Positions 10,325-20,540 of a stretch of DNA of 64,000 nucleotides are shown here, piece after piece. How positions within the stretch are numbered: the first letter of the stretch is position 1; every line of letters begins with the position of its first letter. The stretch lies in assembly GCF_025938095.1 (NCBI RefSeq), contig NZ_JAPCZF010000004.1, forward strand, positions 186,001-250,000, given 5' to 3'. The translations under genes and the position numbers were made by a program. The notes under the pieces are model-generated. The model worked only from the letters and a program-made list of their open reading frames with translations. It had not been told where the DNA came from and made no database searches. This DNA is from Novosphingobium sp. JCM 18896 (lineage in GTDB: Bacteria; Pseudomonadota; Alphaproteobacteria; Sphingomonadales; Sphingomonadaceae).

Positions 10325-11538
10325 TGGCGACGCATCCGCCTCTCGTCCCCGGCCTCAATGCTTCGGCGCAGGGCCGCCAGCGCTATCGCCGCAACCGCCG
10401 CGGCGAGTTCGCTATCTGGTGGCGCGAGATCGACCGTGTGCTGCTGACCCTGATCCTCGCGGTCATGGCGATCGGCACGGCCGCGGTTGCCGCTTCCTCG
10501 CCGGCCTCGGCTCGGCGCCTTTCGACCGCGGCGCTCAAGCTCGACGATCTGCACTTCTTCATCATCCACCTGCGCTGGCAGGCGATCGGCCTGGCGGTGA
10601 TGTTCGGCGCCTCGTGCCTGCCCAAGGATATGGCGCGTCGGATCGGCATCCTGCTCGGCGCGGCGATGCTCGTCGGGCTCGCGCTTGTCCCCGTGATCGG
10701 CAGCGAAGTGAATGGCGCGAAGCGTTGGCTCAATCTCGGCGTGTCGCTGCAGCCGTCGGAATTCCTCAAGCCCGCCTTTGCGATCGGCCTCGCCTGGATC
10801 CTGTCCTGGCGTTCGCGTGATCCCAACATCCCGGTGCTCGGCATCAGCGTCGGCATCATGGCGCTGGTCGGCGGACTGCTGATGCTGCAGCCGGACTTCG
10901 GTTCGACGATCCTCTTCGCCGGGGTCTGGTTCGTGCTGGTGCTGCTTTCGGGCATGTCGATCCGGCTGATCGCCGGGGTTGGCGCCGCCGGTGTCGCGCT
11001 GATGGTCGCGACCTACGTGTTGTACGACAATGCCCGCCATCGCATCGACGCCTTCCTCGGCGGCGGTACCGCCTATGACCAGGTCGATCTCGCGCAGCGC
11101 ACCCTGCTGTCGGGCGGCTGGACCGGCAGCGGCCTGTGGCTCGGCACGCGCAAGCTGTCGCTGCCCGAAGCGCACACCGACTACATCTTCTCGGTGATCG
11201 GCGAGGAATTCGGCCTCTGGGTCTGCGCGGTGATCGTCATGCTCTACCTCGCCATCATCGTCCGCGTGCTGCTGCGCCTGGTGGAGGAAGAAGACCTCTT
11301 CACCGTGCTCGCCGCGACGGGGCTCACCGCCCAGCTCGGCGGCCAGGCCTTCATCAACATCCTCGTCAATCTCCAGCTCTTCCCCTCGAAGGGCATGACC
11401 CTGCCGCTGATCTCCTACGGCGGCTCGTCGACCGTCGCGCTGTGCCTCGGCGTCGGCTTCCTGCTCGCGATCACGCGGCGTAATCCTTTCATCACGCGCG
11501 AGGGGCTTTCCCTCCGCGAACCCGGAGCGAAGAAATGA
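10324..11538 (+). CDS. ftsW: FtsW, septal peptidoglycan glycosyltransferase (SEDS)
   Basis: This 404-residue SEDS-family membrane protein polymerises lipid II at the septum together with FtsI. It starts with a basic cytoplasmic tail and then about ten membrane helices. Recognisable blocks are GAKRWLNLG with LQPSEFLKP after it, an [10 protein letters not shown] motif, and the C-terminal PLISYGGSS. It overlaps murD by one base and murG by ATGA. It could be its elongation paralogue RodA by sequence alone, but the dcw position makes FtsW clear. Confidence 0.95.
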   Translation: MATHPPLVPGLNASAQGRQRYRRNRRGEFAIWWREIDRVLLTLILAVMAIGTAAVAASSPASARRLSTAALKLDDLHFFIIHLRWQAIGLAVMFGASCLPKDMARRIGILLGAAMLVGLALVPVIGSEVNGAKRWLNLGVSLQPSEFLKPAFAIGLAWILSWRSRDPNIPVLGISVGIMALVGGLLMLQPDFGSTILFAGVWFVLVLLSGMSIRLIAGVGAAGVALMVATYVLYDNARHRIDAFLGGGTAYDQVDLAQRTLLSGGWTGSGLWLGTRKLSLPEAHTDYIFSVIGEEFGLWVCAVIVMLYLAIIVRVLLRLVEEEDLFTVLAATGLTAQLGGQAFINILVNLQLFPSKGMTLPLISYGGSSTVALCLGVGFLLAITRRNPFITREGLSLREPGAKK

Positions 11539-12731
11539 GTGCCCAGAAGCCGGGCGGGGTCAGCCGCCATTACGTGCTCGCCGCGGGCGGCACCGGAGGG
11601 CACCTCATTCCCGCCTTCGCGCTGGCGACCGAGCTCGAGCGTCGCGGTCACCACGTCGCGCTGATCACCGATGCGCGCGGCGCGGCGATCCCGGGCAAGC
11701 CGGCTTCGCTGCCCGCGCACGTTCTCCCCGCCGGCCGGATCGAGGGCAAGAACCCGCTGAGCTGGATCAAGGGCGCCAAGGCGATCCTCGAAGGCCGCTC
11801 GATGGCGCTGCGCCTGTTCGAGAGCTTCGAGCCTTCGGCCGTGGTCGGCTTCGGCGGCTATCCGGCGCTGCCCGCGCTGCTCGCCGCAACCAGCGCCAAG
11901 ATCCCGACCGTGATCCACGAGCAGAACGCCGTGCTTGGCCGCGTCAACCGCTTCCTCGCGAGCCGGGTGAACGCGATTGCCACGGCCTATCGCGAGGTCG
12001 ACCGGCTTTCGCCCAGCCATGCCGAGAAGGTCCACCTCGTCGGCAACCCCGTGCGCGACGAGGTTCTGGCGCTGCGCGACCAGCCGTTCCCGGCCTTCAC
12101 CGCCGACGGTCTGCTGCGCGTGCTCGTCACCGGCGGCAGCCAGGGCGCGCGCGTCCTGTCCGAAGTCGTGCCCGATGGCCTGTCAATGCTCCAGCCCGCG
12201 CTGCGCGCGCGGCTGCAGGTCACCCAGCAGTGCCGTCCCGAGGACATCGAGGCCGTGCGTGCACGCTATGCCGGCCACGGCATCCCGGCCGAGCTCGGCA
12301 CCTATTTCGAGGACATGGCGACGCGCCTGGCCGACGCGCACCTGTTCATCGGTCGCGCCGGCGCCTCGACCATTGCCGAGCTGACCGCGGTCGGCCGTCC
12401 GGCGATCCTGGTGCCGCTGCCGATCGCGACCGACGATCACCAGGCCGCCAACGCGCGCGAGATGGCCGCATCGGGCGGCGCCCGCTCGATCCGCCAGGAG
12501 AAGTTCACCGGCGCCGAACTGGCCAAGCAGATCCAAGCCATGGCCCAGCATCCCGAAACCCTGGCCAATGCCGCGCATGCCGCGTGGAATTGCGGCTATC
12601 CCAACGCCGCTTCGGATCTTGCCGACCTCGTCGAGGGCTTCGGCGGTTCGCCGCTGATGGACGTGATCCGCGTCGCCGGTCAGGCCCAGGCCCAGGGCAA
12701 GGAAGCCCTCGCACTGGAGACGGCGGAATGA
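11535..12731 (+). CDS. murG: MurG, lipid II synthase (GlcNAc transferase)
   Basis: MurG adds GlcNAc to lipid I at the inner face of the membrane. The product is 398 residues, somewhat longer than E. coli MurG because of a C-terminal extension. The glycine-rich loop GGTGGH is at 18-23, [14 protein letters not shown] is in the N-domain, [12 protein letters not shown] begins the second domain and [11 protein letters not shown] is the UDP-GlcNAc site. It overlaps ftsW and murC by ATGA. Confidence 0.96.
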   Translation: MSAQKPGGVSRHYVLAAGGTGGHLIPAFALATELERRGHHVALITDARGAAIPGKPASLPAHVLPAGRIEGKNPLSWIKGAKAILEGRSMALRLFESFEPSAVVGFGGYPALPALLAATSAKIPTVIHEQNAVLGRVNRFLASRVNAIATAYREVDRLSPSHAEKVHLVGNPVRDEVLALRDQPFPAFTADGLLRVLVTGGSQGARVLSEVVPDGLSMLQPALRARLQVTQQCRPEDIEAVRARYAGHGIPAELGTYFEDMATRLADAHLFIGRAGASTIAELTAVGRPAILVPLPIATDDHQAANAREMAASGGARSIRQEKFTGAELAKQIQAMAQHPETLANAAHAAWNCGYPNAASDLADLVEGFGGSPLMDVIRVAGQAQAQGKEALALETAE

Positions 12732-14137
12732 AGGGCGTCGGCACCGAGATCGGCACGATCCACTTCGTCGGCATCGGCGGCATCGGCATGTCGGGCATTG
12801 CCGAGGTGATGAACAACCTGGGCTACACCGTGCAGGGCTCCGACATCGCCGAGGGCTATGTCGTCGAAGGCCTGCGCAAGCGCGGCATCAAGGTGCTGAT
12901 CGGCCATGCGGCCGAGAACATCGGCGACGCCGCGGTCGTGGTCACCTCGACCGCGGTCAAGCGCGACAATCCCGAAGTCGTCGCCGCGCTCGAGAACCGC
13001 ATCCCCGTGGTCCGCCGCGCCGAGATGCTGGCCGAGCTGATGCGGCTCAAGAACACCGTCGCCGTGGCCGGCACTCACGGCAAGACCACGACGACCTCGA
13101 TGATCGCCTGCCTGCTCGACGCGGGCGGGGTGGACCCGACCGTGATCAACGGCGGTATCATCAACTCCTACGGTTCGAACGCGCGTCTCGGCGCCTCCGA
13201 CTGGATGGTGGTCGAGGCCGACGAGAGCGACGGCTCGTTCCTGCGCCTCGACGGCACGATCGCGGTCGTCACCAACATCGATCCCGAGCATCTCGACCAC
13301 TACGGCTCGTTCGACAAGGTGAAGAGCTCCTTCGTCGAATTCATCGAGAACGTCCCGTTCTACGGCGCCGCCGTGCTCTGCATCGACCACCCCGAGGTCC
13401 AGGCGGTGATCCCCAAGGTGCGCGATCGCCGCGTCATCACCTATGGCTTCTCGGCCCAGGCCGACGTGCGCGGCGAGAACGTCACCCCGGTACCCGGCGG
13501 CAACCGCTTCGACGCGGCCTTGCGCCAGCGCGACGGCTCGTTCCGCCGGATCGAGGGCATCGAACTGCCGATGCCGGGTCGCCACAACGTCCAGAACGCG
13601 CTCGCCGCGGTCGCGGTCGCGGCCGAGATGGGCTGTTCGGACGAGGTCATCTGCAACGGCTTCGGCAGCTTCGGCGGCGTCAAGCGCCGCTTCACCAAGG
13701 TGGGCGAGGTCGCCGGTGCGACGATCATCGACGACTACGGCCACCATCCGGTCGAGATCAAGGCGGTGCTCGCCGCTGCGCGCGAGGGCGTGAAGGGCCG
13801 GGTCATCGCCGTGGTCCAGCCGCACCGCTTCACCCGCCTGCGCGACCACATGGAAGACTTCCAGGCCGCCTTCAACGATGCCGACGTGGTCTATGCCGCG
13901 CCCGTCTATGCCGCGGGCGAGCAGCCGATCGAGGGCGTCGATTCCGCGGCCATGGTCGCAGGAATGAAGGAACGCGGGCATCGTTCGGCGCAGGTGATCG
14001 CCGGTGCCGATGCCTTGGCCGATGTCCTGGCGACGAGCCTGCAGGACGGCGACATGGTCGTCTGCCTCGGCGCGGGCGACATCACCAAGTGGGCCGCGGG
14101 CCTGGCCGATGCCGTGGGCCAGCGGAGGGGGGCATGA
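12728..14137 (+). CDS. murC: MurC, UDP-MurNAc:L-alanine ligase
   Basis: MurC adds the first stem residue, L-alanine. The start at ATG 12728 overlaps the murG stop; an open frame reaching back to 12230 lies within murG and is a shadow. The 469-residue product opens with the nucleotide fold [14 protein letters not shown], has the ATP loop GTHGKTT at 115-121, and DYGHHPVE in the C-terminal half, all characteristic. The 3' end overlaps murB through ATGATG. Confidence 0.96.
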   Translation: MKGVGTEIGTIHFVGIGGIGMSGIAEVMNNLGYTVQGSDIAEGYVVEGLRKRGIKVLIGHAAENIGDAAVVVTSTAVKRDNPEVVAALENRIPVVRRAEMLAELMRLKNTVAVAGTHGKTTTTSMIACLLDAGGVDPTVINGGIINSYGSNARLGASDWMVVEADESDGSFLRLDGTIAVVTNIDPEHLDHYGSFDKVKSSFVEFIENVPFYGAAVLCIDHPEVQAVIPKVRDRRVITYGFSAQADVRGENVTPVPGGNRFDAALRQRDGSFRRIEGIELPMPGRHNVQNALAAVAVAAEMGCSDEVICNGFGSFGGVKRRFTKVGEVAGATIIDDYGHHPVEIKAVLAAAREGVKGRVIAVVQPHRFTRLRDHMEDFQAAFNDADVVYAAPVYAAGEQPIEGVDSAAMVAGMKERGHRSAQVIAGADALADVLATSLQDGDMVVCLGAGDITKWAAGLADAVGQRRGA

Positions 14138-15027
14138 TGGCGGATGCGCTGCCCAAGGTTGCGGGCAAGCTGACTGCCGACGCTCCGCTCGCCCCGCTGG
14201 TCTGGTTCAAGTCGGGCGGTGCCGCCGAATGGCTGTTCGAGCCCAAGGACCTGGCCGACCTGCAGCAGTTCCTGCACGATCTCGATCCCGCGACGCCGGT
14301 CATGGCGCTCGGGCTCGGCTCGAACATGATCGTCCGCGACGGCGGCGTGCCGGGCGTGGTCGTGCGGCTGGGCAAGGCCTTCGCCAAGGTCGAGAATCTG
14401 GGCGAGCACACGCTGAACTGCGGCGGTGGTGCCAGCGGCATCCTCGTCTCCTCGACCGCGCGCGATGCGGGCGTGGCCGGCCTCGAATTCCTGCGCTCGA
14501 TCCCCGGCACGGTCGGCGGCTTCGTGCGGATGAACGGCGGCGCCTATGGCGGCGAGGTCAAGGACGTGCTGATCGATTGCGACGTCGTGCTGCGCTCGGG
14601 CGAGCTCAGGACGCTGGCGGTCGCCGAGCTCGGCTATACCTATCGCCATTCGGAACTGCCCGAAGGCGCGATCGTCGTCGCCGCGCGCTTCCGCGGCCAG
14701 CCGGGCGAGCCCGCGGCGATCCAGGCCGAGATGGACCGCATCTCCGCCAGCCGCGAAGCCTCGCAGCCGCTGCGTTCGAAGACCGGCGGCTCGACCTTCA
14801 AGAACCCCGAAGGCCACAAGGCCTGGGAACTGGTCGACAAGGCCGGCTGCCGCGGCTTCACCCTGGGCGGGGCGCAGGTCAGCGAGAAGCACACCAACTT
14901 CCTGATCAACACGGGTGACGCCACCAGCGCCGACATCGAGGCGCTCGGCGATGAAGTGCGCCGTCGGGTGAAGGCGCAGTCCGGCGTGGAGTTGGAGTGG
15001 GAAATCCAGCGGGTTGGCAAGCCATGA
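14134..15027 (+). CDS. murB: MurB, UDP-N-acetylenolpyruvoylglucosamine reductase
   Basis: This FAD enzyme reduces enolpyruvyl-UDP-GlcNAc to UDP-MurNAc with NADPH. The start is at ATG 14134 or 14137, overlapping the murC stop; the frame upstream of that is inside murC. The 297-residue product shows [10 protein letters not shown] and [18 protein letters not shown] of the FAD domain, and [13 protein letters not shown] with the family's catalytic serine. It overlaps the following DUF4262 gene by ATGA. Confidence 0.95.
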   Translation: MMADALPKVAGKLTADAPLAPLVWFKSGGAAEWLFEPKDLADLQQFLHDLDPATPVMALGLGSNMIVRDGGVPGVVVRLGKAFAKVENLGEHTLNCGGGASGILVSSTARDAGVAGLEFLRSIPGTVGGFVRMNGGAYGGEVKDVLIDCDVVLRSGELRTLAVAELGYTYRHSELPEGAIVVAARFRGQPGEPAAIQAEMDRISASREASQPLRSKTGGSTFKNPEGHKAWELVDKAGCRGFTLGGAQVSEKHTNFLINTGDATSADIEALGDEVRRRVKAQSGVELEWEIQRVGKP

Positions 15028-15515
15028 GCTCGCGCCTCGACAAGCAGGTCCAGCAGATCGTCGCCTACGTCCGGGACTACGGCCGCGTCGCGCTGCACGT
15101 CTACGGCGATGAGGACGGGCCGCCGTTCACCTATTCGATCGGTTTCCCGGTCAGCCTCGATCATCCCGAGGTCATCATCGTCGGGCTGACCGAAGAGCTG
15201 ATGAAATACATGATCGACGAGCTGTGGACGCAGATCTCCGAAAAGGGCCTGCGCCTGGCGGACGGCATGCGGATCAGCAACCTGCTCGAAGGCTTCGACT
15301 GCGTCGCGCGCGAGATCGTCGATCGTGACGTGATCGAGACCTACTTCTGCGCCGGGATCAACTACCACCAGACGCAGCGCGGCCGGGACATCGAGCGCGC
15401 GTTCCAGATCGTCTGGCCCGATTCCGCGATGGGCCTGTTTCCCTGGGATCCGGACTGTCCCGAAGACGTGATCGAATACCAGCCTGCTCTCTATCCTACG
15501 AGTTTGAATTCATGA
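15024..15515 (+). CDS. DUF4262-domain protein embedded in the dcw operon
   Basis: This 163-residue soluble protein has no signal peptide or membrane helix. Its core (FTYSIGFPVSLDHPEVIIVGL, in pieces, residues about 35-60) matches what I remember of DUF4262, whose function is unknown. It is not one of the textbook dcw genes. Its ATG overlaps the murB stop and its stop overlaps the ddl start (ATGA on both sides), so it is built into the coupled operon rather than loosely inserted. That argues for co-expression with wall synthesis, but the role is open. The frame extends upstream to 14997 inside murB; I chose the overlapping ATG as elsewhere in the operon. Confidence 0.8.
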   Translation: MSSRLDKQVQQIVAYVRDYGRVALHVYGDEDGPPFTYSIGFPVSLDHPEVIIVGLTEELMKYMIDELWTQISEKGLRLADGMRISNLLEGFDCVAREIVDRDVIETYFCAGINYHQTQRGRDIERAFQIVWPDSAMGLFPWDPDCPEDVIEYQPALYPTSLNS

Positions 15516-16471
15516 CCCTCCCCAAGCTCCACGTCGCGGTTCTCATGGGCGGCTGGTCCAACGAGCGCCCGGTCTCGCTGATGAGCGGCGAGGGCGTGGC
15601 CGAAGCGCTTGAGTCCAAGGGGCACAAGGTCACGCGCATTGACATGGGCCGCGACGTTGCGCTCAAGCTGGCCGAGGCCAAGCCCGACGTCGTGTTCAAC
15701 GCGCTCCACGGCACGCCCGGCGAGGACGGCACCGTCCAGGGCATGATGGACCTGATGGGGCTGACCTATACCCATTCGGGCCTCGCCACCTCGGTCGTCG
15801 CGATCGACAAGGAACTGACCAAGCAGGCGCTGGTGCCGCACGGCGTGCCGATGCCCGGCGGGCGCATCGTCGAGACCGCCGAGCTTTACGAGCGCGACCC
15901 GCTGCCGCGGCCCTATGTGCTCAAGCCGGTGAACGAGGGCTCCTCGGTCGGCGTCGCCATCGTCACCGATGCGGGCAACTACGGCAATCCGATCGCCCGC
16001 GACGCGAAGGGCCCCTGGCAGGAGTTCGACCGCCTGCTCGCCGAGCCCTTCATTCGCGGGCTCGAGCTGACCACGGCGGTGCTCGGCGACAAGGCTCTGC
16101 TCGTCACCGAGCTGCGTCCCAAGTCGGGCTTCTACGACTTCGAGTCCAAGTATACCGACGGCATGACCGACCACATCTGCCCGGCCGAGATCCCCGACGA
16201 GATCGCCGAGGCTTGCAAGGCGATCGCGCTTCAGGCGCACCGCCTGCTCGGCTGCCGCGGCACCAGCCGTTCGGACTTCCGCTGGGACGATGAGCGCGGC
16301 GTCGAAGGCCTGTTCCTGCTCGAGGTCAACACCCAGCCGGGCATGACCGCGCTGAGCCTCGTGCCCGAACAGGCGCGTCATCTGGGAATGGACTATCCCG
16401 ATCTGGTCGAGGCGATCATCGCCGAGGCGCTTGCGGATGCGAAGGCCCGGGGGGGCGAGGGGGCCGAATGA
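15512..16471 (+). CDS. ddl: Ddl, D-alanine:D-alanine ligase
   Basis: This 319-residue ATP-grasp enzyme makes the D-Ala-D-Ala that MurF uses and that vancomycin recognises. MGGWSNERPVSL near the N-terminus, ALHGTPGEDG, KPVNEGSSVGV in the ATP-grasp lid and LEVNTQPGMT near the C-terminus are all family motifs. It starts at ATG 15512, overlapping the DUF4262 stop, and overlaps ftsQ at its end. Confidence 0.96.
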   Translation: MTLPKLHVAVLMGGWSNERPVSLMSGEGVAEALESKGHKVTRIDMGRDVALKLAEAKPDVVFNALHGTPGEDGTVQGMMDLMGLTYTHSGLATSVVAIDKELTKQALVPHGVPMPGGRIVETAELYERDPLPRPYVLKPVNEGSSVGVAIVTDAGNYGNPIARDAKGPWQEFDRLLAEPFIRGLELTTAVLGDKALLVTELRPKSGFYDFESKYTDGMTDHICPAEIPDEIAEACKAIALQAHRLLGCRGTSRSDFRWDDERGVEGLFLLEVNTQPGMTALSLVPEQARHLGMDYPDLVEAIIAEALADAKARGGEGAE

Positions 16472-17454
16472 CCACGCAGACGCTCAAGCGTAAGGCGCCC
16501 ACGGCGCGCAAGGTGGCGGCCCGGCAGGGCACCGCACAGAAGGTGCGTGCGGCCAAGGCGACGACGGGATCGGCCTATGACGGTTTCCTGTCGTGGCTGC
16601 CGTTCAGCGAGGAGCAGCTTCACCGCATACTGCTGGCGATGATCCTCGGCGGCGCGGCCGTGCTCGCCTGGGTGGTCGCGGGCTTTGCCGGGCTTCCGGC
16701 CATGGCCGGGCAGCAACTGGCCATGATCGCCGGCGATGCCGGTTTCGAGGTGCGCCGCGTCGACGTGCGCGGGGTCAAGAACCTCAACGAGCTCAAGATA
16801 TACGAACGCGTGCTGGCCGAGCGCAACCGCGCGATGCCGCTGGTCGACATCGACGCGCTGCGCCAGGAGCTGATCCAGCTCTCCTGGGTTAAGGACGCGC
16901 GCGTCTCGCGCCAGCTGCCCGATACCCTGGTGATCGACGTGGTCGAACGCGTGCCGCACGCCGTGCTCAAGAAGCCCGGCAATCGCCTGGCGCTGATCGA
17001 CAGCGAGGGCAACGAGCTCGAGACCGTCAGCGCCGCGCGCGCCAAGGGGCTGCTCATGGTCGGCGGGCCGGGCGCGAGCAAGCAGGTCGTCGCGCTCTCG
17101 GCGCTGCTCGAAGCCGCGCCGGCGCTGCAGCCGCAGGTGCGCGAGGCCGAATGGATCGGCAACCGTCGCTGGAACCTCAAGTTCAAGACCGGCCAGGTCC
17201 TCGCGCTGCCTGAGGGCGGCCAGGCTTCGGCCAAGGCGCTGATGGCCTTCGCGCGGCTCGATGGCACCAACCGCCTGCTCGGCGGCAAGGTCGCCGCATT
17301 CGACATGCGCGCGCCCGATCGCATCTACCTGCGCGTGCCCGACCGCGCCAAGGACGAGGCCGACGCCAAGGTCGCGGCCGCGGTCGCCAAGACCGCCGCC
17401 GTCGACAAGCCGAAACAGGACAAGCCCAAAGCCGCCAAGGAGGAGAGCGAATAA
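16468..17454 (+). CDS. ftsQ: FtsQ, division protein with POTRA domain
   Basis: FtsQ recruits FtsL and FtsB to the septum. The 328-residue protein has a long basic cytoplasmic tail, one membrane helix at about 54-75, and a periplasmic POTRA domain beginning FEVRRVDVRGVKNL, followed by the FtsQ beta domain. The C-terminus is Lys/Ala-rich and low-complexity. It overlaps ddl by ATGA and ftsA through TAATG. Confidence 0.93.
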   Translation: MTTQTLKRKAPTARKVAARQGTAQKVRAAKATTGSAYDGFLSWLPFSEEQLHRILLAMILGGAAVLAWVVAGFAGLPAMAGQQLAMIAGDAGFEVRRVDVRGVKNLNELKIYERVLAERNRAMPLVDIDALRQELIQLSWVKDARVSRQLPDTLVIDVVERVPHAVLKKPGNRLALIDSEGNELETVSAARAKGLLMVGGPGASKQVVALSALLEAAPALQPQVREAEWIGNRRWNLKFKTGQVLALPEGGQASAKALMAFARLDGTNRLLGGKVAAFDMRAPDRIYLRVPDRAKDEADAKVAAAVAKTAAVDKPKQDKPKAAKEESE

Positions 17455-18734
17455 TGGCCTCGCCCCGCATCAGCCGCGTCTTCGGCGCGGTCAACATGGG
17501 TTCGTTCCGCATCTCGGCAATGATCGCCGGCATCTCGGACACCGGCGAGATGATCGTGCTCGGTTCGGGCCACCGTGCCAGCCAGGGCATCAAGCGCGGC
17601 TATGTCACCGACATGACCGCGGCCACTTACGCGGTGCGCGACGCGATCGAGCGCGCCGAGCGCATGGCCAATACCAGCGTCTCCTCGGTCTGGATCGGCT
17701 GCTCGGGCGCAGGGCTCGCCAGCCAGGTCGCGCAGGTCGAGGTCGACATCGGCGGGCGCCGCATCGAGCAGGACGACATCGACCACCTGCTGATCGCCGG
17801 CCGTGACGTGATCCAGCCCGACGGCCGCATGGTGCTCCATGCCCAGCCAGCGCACTACACGCTCGATGGCGCGCACGGCGTTGCCAATCCCAAGGGGCTC
17901 CACGCCGAACGCCTCGGCGTCGACATCCACGTCATGCTCGCCGACGGCGCGCCGATCCGCAATCTGACCGAGGCCGTGCAGAACGCGCATCTCGAGGTCG
18001 AAGGCCTGGTCGGCTCGCCGATCGCCGCGGGGCACGCCTGTCTCTCGCCCGAGGAGCGCGATCTCGGCGTCGCGCTGGTCGAAATGGGCGCCGACGTGAC
18101 CAATGTCTCGGTCTATTTCTCGGGCATGCTCGTGGGCATGGCGGCGATCCCGATCGGCTCGGGCGATGTCACCGACGCGATCGCCTCTTGCTTCGGTATC
18201 CGTCGTTTCCAGGCCGAGCGGCTGAAATGCGTCAACGGTTCGGCGATCGCCAGCCCGACCGATCACCGCGAGATGATCCCGGTCAACGCGCCCGGCGAAG
18301 AGGCCTCGGGCCCGCTCGCGCGTCATGCCGACGACAAGAACCGCATCCCGCGCGCCGAACTGGTCTCGGTCATCACCACCCAGGTCGGGCGGCTGATGGA
18401 AGAGGTGTCCAAGGCCTTGAAAGGCCTGGGCTTTAACAGCCAGCGCGGTCAGCAGGTCGTGCTCACCGGCGGCGGTGCCGAACTCGTCGGCCTGGCCGAC
18501 TATGCCCAGGCCGCGCTCGGCAAGCCCGTGCGCATCGGCAAGGCGCCGCAGCTCACCGGCCTCGCCGAGACCCATCTCAAGCCCGGTTTCGCGACGCTCG
18601 CCGGGCTGGTACTCTATGCCGCCGCGGATCCGGTTGATATCCGCTCGATCGGTCCCAGCTATCAGCCGACATTGCGCTATGGCGGGCTCGGACTGGCGAG
18701 CCGTGTCTATCGCGCGGTGAAGGAATATTTCTGA
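17454..18734 (+). CDS. ftsA: FtsA, actin-like membrane tether of the Z-ring
   Basis: FtsA is the actin-like ATPase that anchors FtsZ filaments to the membrane. The 426-residue product has the expected blocks, including SGHRASQGIKRGYVTD at the start of domain 1C and the phosphate-2 loop VVLTGGGAELVGL. The C-terminal LGLASRVYRAVKEYF fits the amphipathic membrane-targeting helix. It is the last gene of the overlapping run; a 122-base gap separates it from ftsZ. Confidence 0.95.
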   Translation: MASPRISRVFGAVNMGSFRISAMIAGISDTGEMIVLGSGHRASQGIKRGYVTDMTAATYAVRDAIERAERMANTSVSSVWIGCSGAGLASQVAQVEVDIGGRRIEQDDIDHLLIAGRDVIQPDGRMVLHAQPAHYTLDGAHGVANPKGLHAERLGVDIHVMLADGAPIRNLTEAVQNAHLEVEGLVGSPIAAGHACLSPEERDLGVALVEMGADVTNVSVYFSGMLVGMAAIPIGSGDVTDAIASCFGIRRFQAERLKCVNGSAIASPTDHREMIPVNAPGEEASGPLARHADDKNRIPRAELVSVITTQVGRLMEEVSKALKGLGFNSQRGQQVVLTGGGAELVGLADYAQAALGKPVRIGKAPQLTGLAETHLKPGFATLAGLVLYAAADPVDIRSIGPSYQPTLRYGGLGLASRVYRAVKEYF

Positions 18735-18856
18735 CCGGCGATTCCGGGCCTATGGGCTGTGGACAAAGGTTAAAGCCGCTTTGATTCGCCGAGTCGAAGC
18801 GTGCAATTTGGAGGCTCAGGGATTTCCTCCCGTGCGAGCCCGCCAGGAGCAGTGAA
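18735..18856 (+). promoter_or_regulatory. ftsZ upstream region with DnaA-box-like, CtrA-like and GANTC sites
   Basis: This gap contains TGTGGACAA at 18758-18766, the reverse complement of the DnaA-box-like TTGTCCACA. TTAA-N7-TTGA at 18770-18784 differs by one base from the CtrA box TTAA-N7-TTAA. GANTC, the CcrM methylation site, occurs three times (18740-18744, 18783-18787, 18791-18795). In Caulobacter ftsZ is activated by DnaA and GANTC methylation and repressed by CtrA, so the combination is meaningful. Binding in this organism is inference. Confidence 0.55.
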
Positions 18857-20485
18857 ATGAGCATCAATATCGGACCGCCGGCTATCGAAGAGCTTCGGCC
18901 TCGGATCACCGTCATCGGTGTCGGCGGCGCCGGCGGCAACGCGATTGCCAACATGATCAACGCCGAGATCGAGGGTGTCGACTTCGTCGTCGCCAACACC
19001 GACGCGCAGGCGCTGAACAACTCGATCACCGAGCATCGCATCCAGCTCGGCACCGAGATCACCAAGGGCCTGGGCGCCGGCGCCCGACCCGAAGTGGGCA
19101 AGGCCGCGGCGGAAGAGAGCCTGCCCGACATCGATCGCGCGCTCGAAGGCGTGCACATGTGCTTCATCGCCGCGGGCATGGGCGGCGGCACGGGCACCGG
19201 CGCTGCGCCGGTCATCGCCAAGGCCGCGCGCGACAAGGGCGTGCTGACCGTCGGCGTCGTCACCAAGCCGTTCCTGTTCGAAGGCACGCGCCGCATGCGC
19301 TCGGCCGAGGCGGGCATCGAGGAACTGCAGCGCCACGTCGACACGCTGATCGTCATTCCCAACCAGAACCTGTTCCTGGTGGCCAAGGCCGAGACGACCT
19401 TCAAGGAAGCCTTCACCCTGGCGGACGAAGTGCTCCAGCAGGGCGTGCGCTCGATCACCGACCTCATGGTCATGCCGGGCCTGATCAACCTCGACTTCGC
19501 CGACGTCCGCTCGGTCATGGGCGAGATGGGCAAGGCGATGATGGGCACGGGCGAGGGCAGCGGCGAGAACCGCGCGCTCGAAGCCGCCGAACGCGCCATC
19601 GCCAACCCGCTGCTCGATGGCGTGTCGATGCAGGGCGCCAAGGGCGTGATCATCTCGATCATCGGCGGCGACGACATGAAGCTGCTCGAGGTCGACGAGG
19701 CCGCGAACCACATCCGCGAGCTGGTCGATCCCAACGCCAACATCATCTGGGGCTCGGCGTTCAATCCCGATCTTCAGGGCAAGATCCGCGTCTCGGTGGT
19801 CGCCACCGGCATCGAGCAGAGCGCCGAAATGGCCGAGATCGCGGCGCGTCCGCTCAATCTCTCGCCTGCGCGCGGCCCGATCCGTCCGGCCATCGCGACG
19901 CCGGCTGCGCCCGCGATCCCGGTCGAGCCCGTCGCCAAGCCGGCGCCCGAGCCCGTTCCCGAGCCGCAGATCATCCCGGTCGCAGCGCCGGCCCCGGTTC
20001 CGGTTGCGTTCGAAGAGCCCGCGCCGAGCCTCGATCTGGCCGACGAGGGCGATGCCTTCGAACTGACCGACGAGGATGCCGACGAGGTCGAGGACAGCTC
20101 GGCGAGCTATGCCAGCCTCAGCGGTCTGAAATCGACGCGTCACGAGCCGCTCGAACTCGGTCTCGACCAGAGCGACGAACTCGAAGAGCCCGCGGCTAGC
20201 CAGGACGAACTCCTGCTCAACGCGACCCAGCTCGAGAAGGAAGATGCTCCGGTCTCGCCGCTGGTTACGCGTCGCAAGGCGCCGATCGCGCCCGGCGCAG
20301 GTGCTGGCGCTGCGGCGCCCGGCGGTGGTCGTGGTCCCGTGGCCGGCAACACGCTGTTCGAGCGTATGGCCAACCTGTCGCGCGGCGTGAAGTCCACCCC
20401 GGCGAGCGACGAGGGCGACGAGGACGAGGATGACGGCACCGCCATCAGCATCCCGCGCTTCCTCGGCCGCCAGAACAACCAGTAG
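18857..20485 (+). CDS. ftsZ: FtsZ, tubulin-like cell division GTPase
   Basis: FtsZ polymerises with GTP into the Z-ring. The tubulin signature GGGTGTG is at 109-115 and the GTPase domain ends at about residue 320. A long acidic, Pro/Ala-rich linker follows up to about 525, and the tail carries IPRFLGRQ (about 532-539), the conserved peptide that binds FtsA. At 542 residues it is much longer than E. coli FtsZ (383). AGGAGCAGTGAA before ATG 18857 provides a ribosome site. Confidence 0.97.
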   Translation: MSINIGPPAIEELRPRITVIGVGGAGGNAIANMINAEIEGVDFVVANTDAQALNNSITEHRIQLGTEITKGLGAGARPEVGKAAAEESLPDIDRALEGVHMCFIAAGMGGGTGTGAAPVIAKAARDKGVLTVGVVTKPFLFEGTRRMRSAEAGIEELQRHVDTLIVIPNQNLFLVAKAETTFKEAFTLADEVLQQGVRSITDLMVMPGLINLDFADVRSVMGEMGKAMMGTGEGSGENRALEAAERAIANPLLDGVSMQGAKGVIISIIGGDDMKLLEVDEAANHIRELVDPNANIIWGSAFNPDLQGKIRVSVVATGIEQSAEMAEIAARPLNLSPARGPIRPAIATPAAPAIPVEPVAKPAPEPVPEPQIIPVAAPAPVPVAFEEPAPSLDLADEGDAFELTDEDADEVEDSSASYASLSGLKSTRHEPLELGLDQSDELEEPAASQDELLLNATQLEKEDAPVSPLVTRRKAPIAPGAGAGAAAPGGGRGPVAGNTLFERMANLSRGVKSTPASDEGDEDEDDGTAISIPRFLGRQNNQ

Positions 20486-20540
20486 GCTCGGGGCAATAGG
20501 GTCGTCTCGCCGCTCATTTGCCCGGGGTTCATCTCGGACC

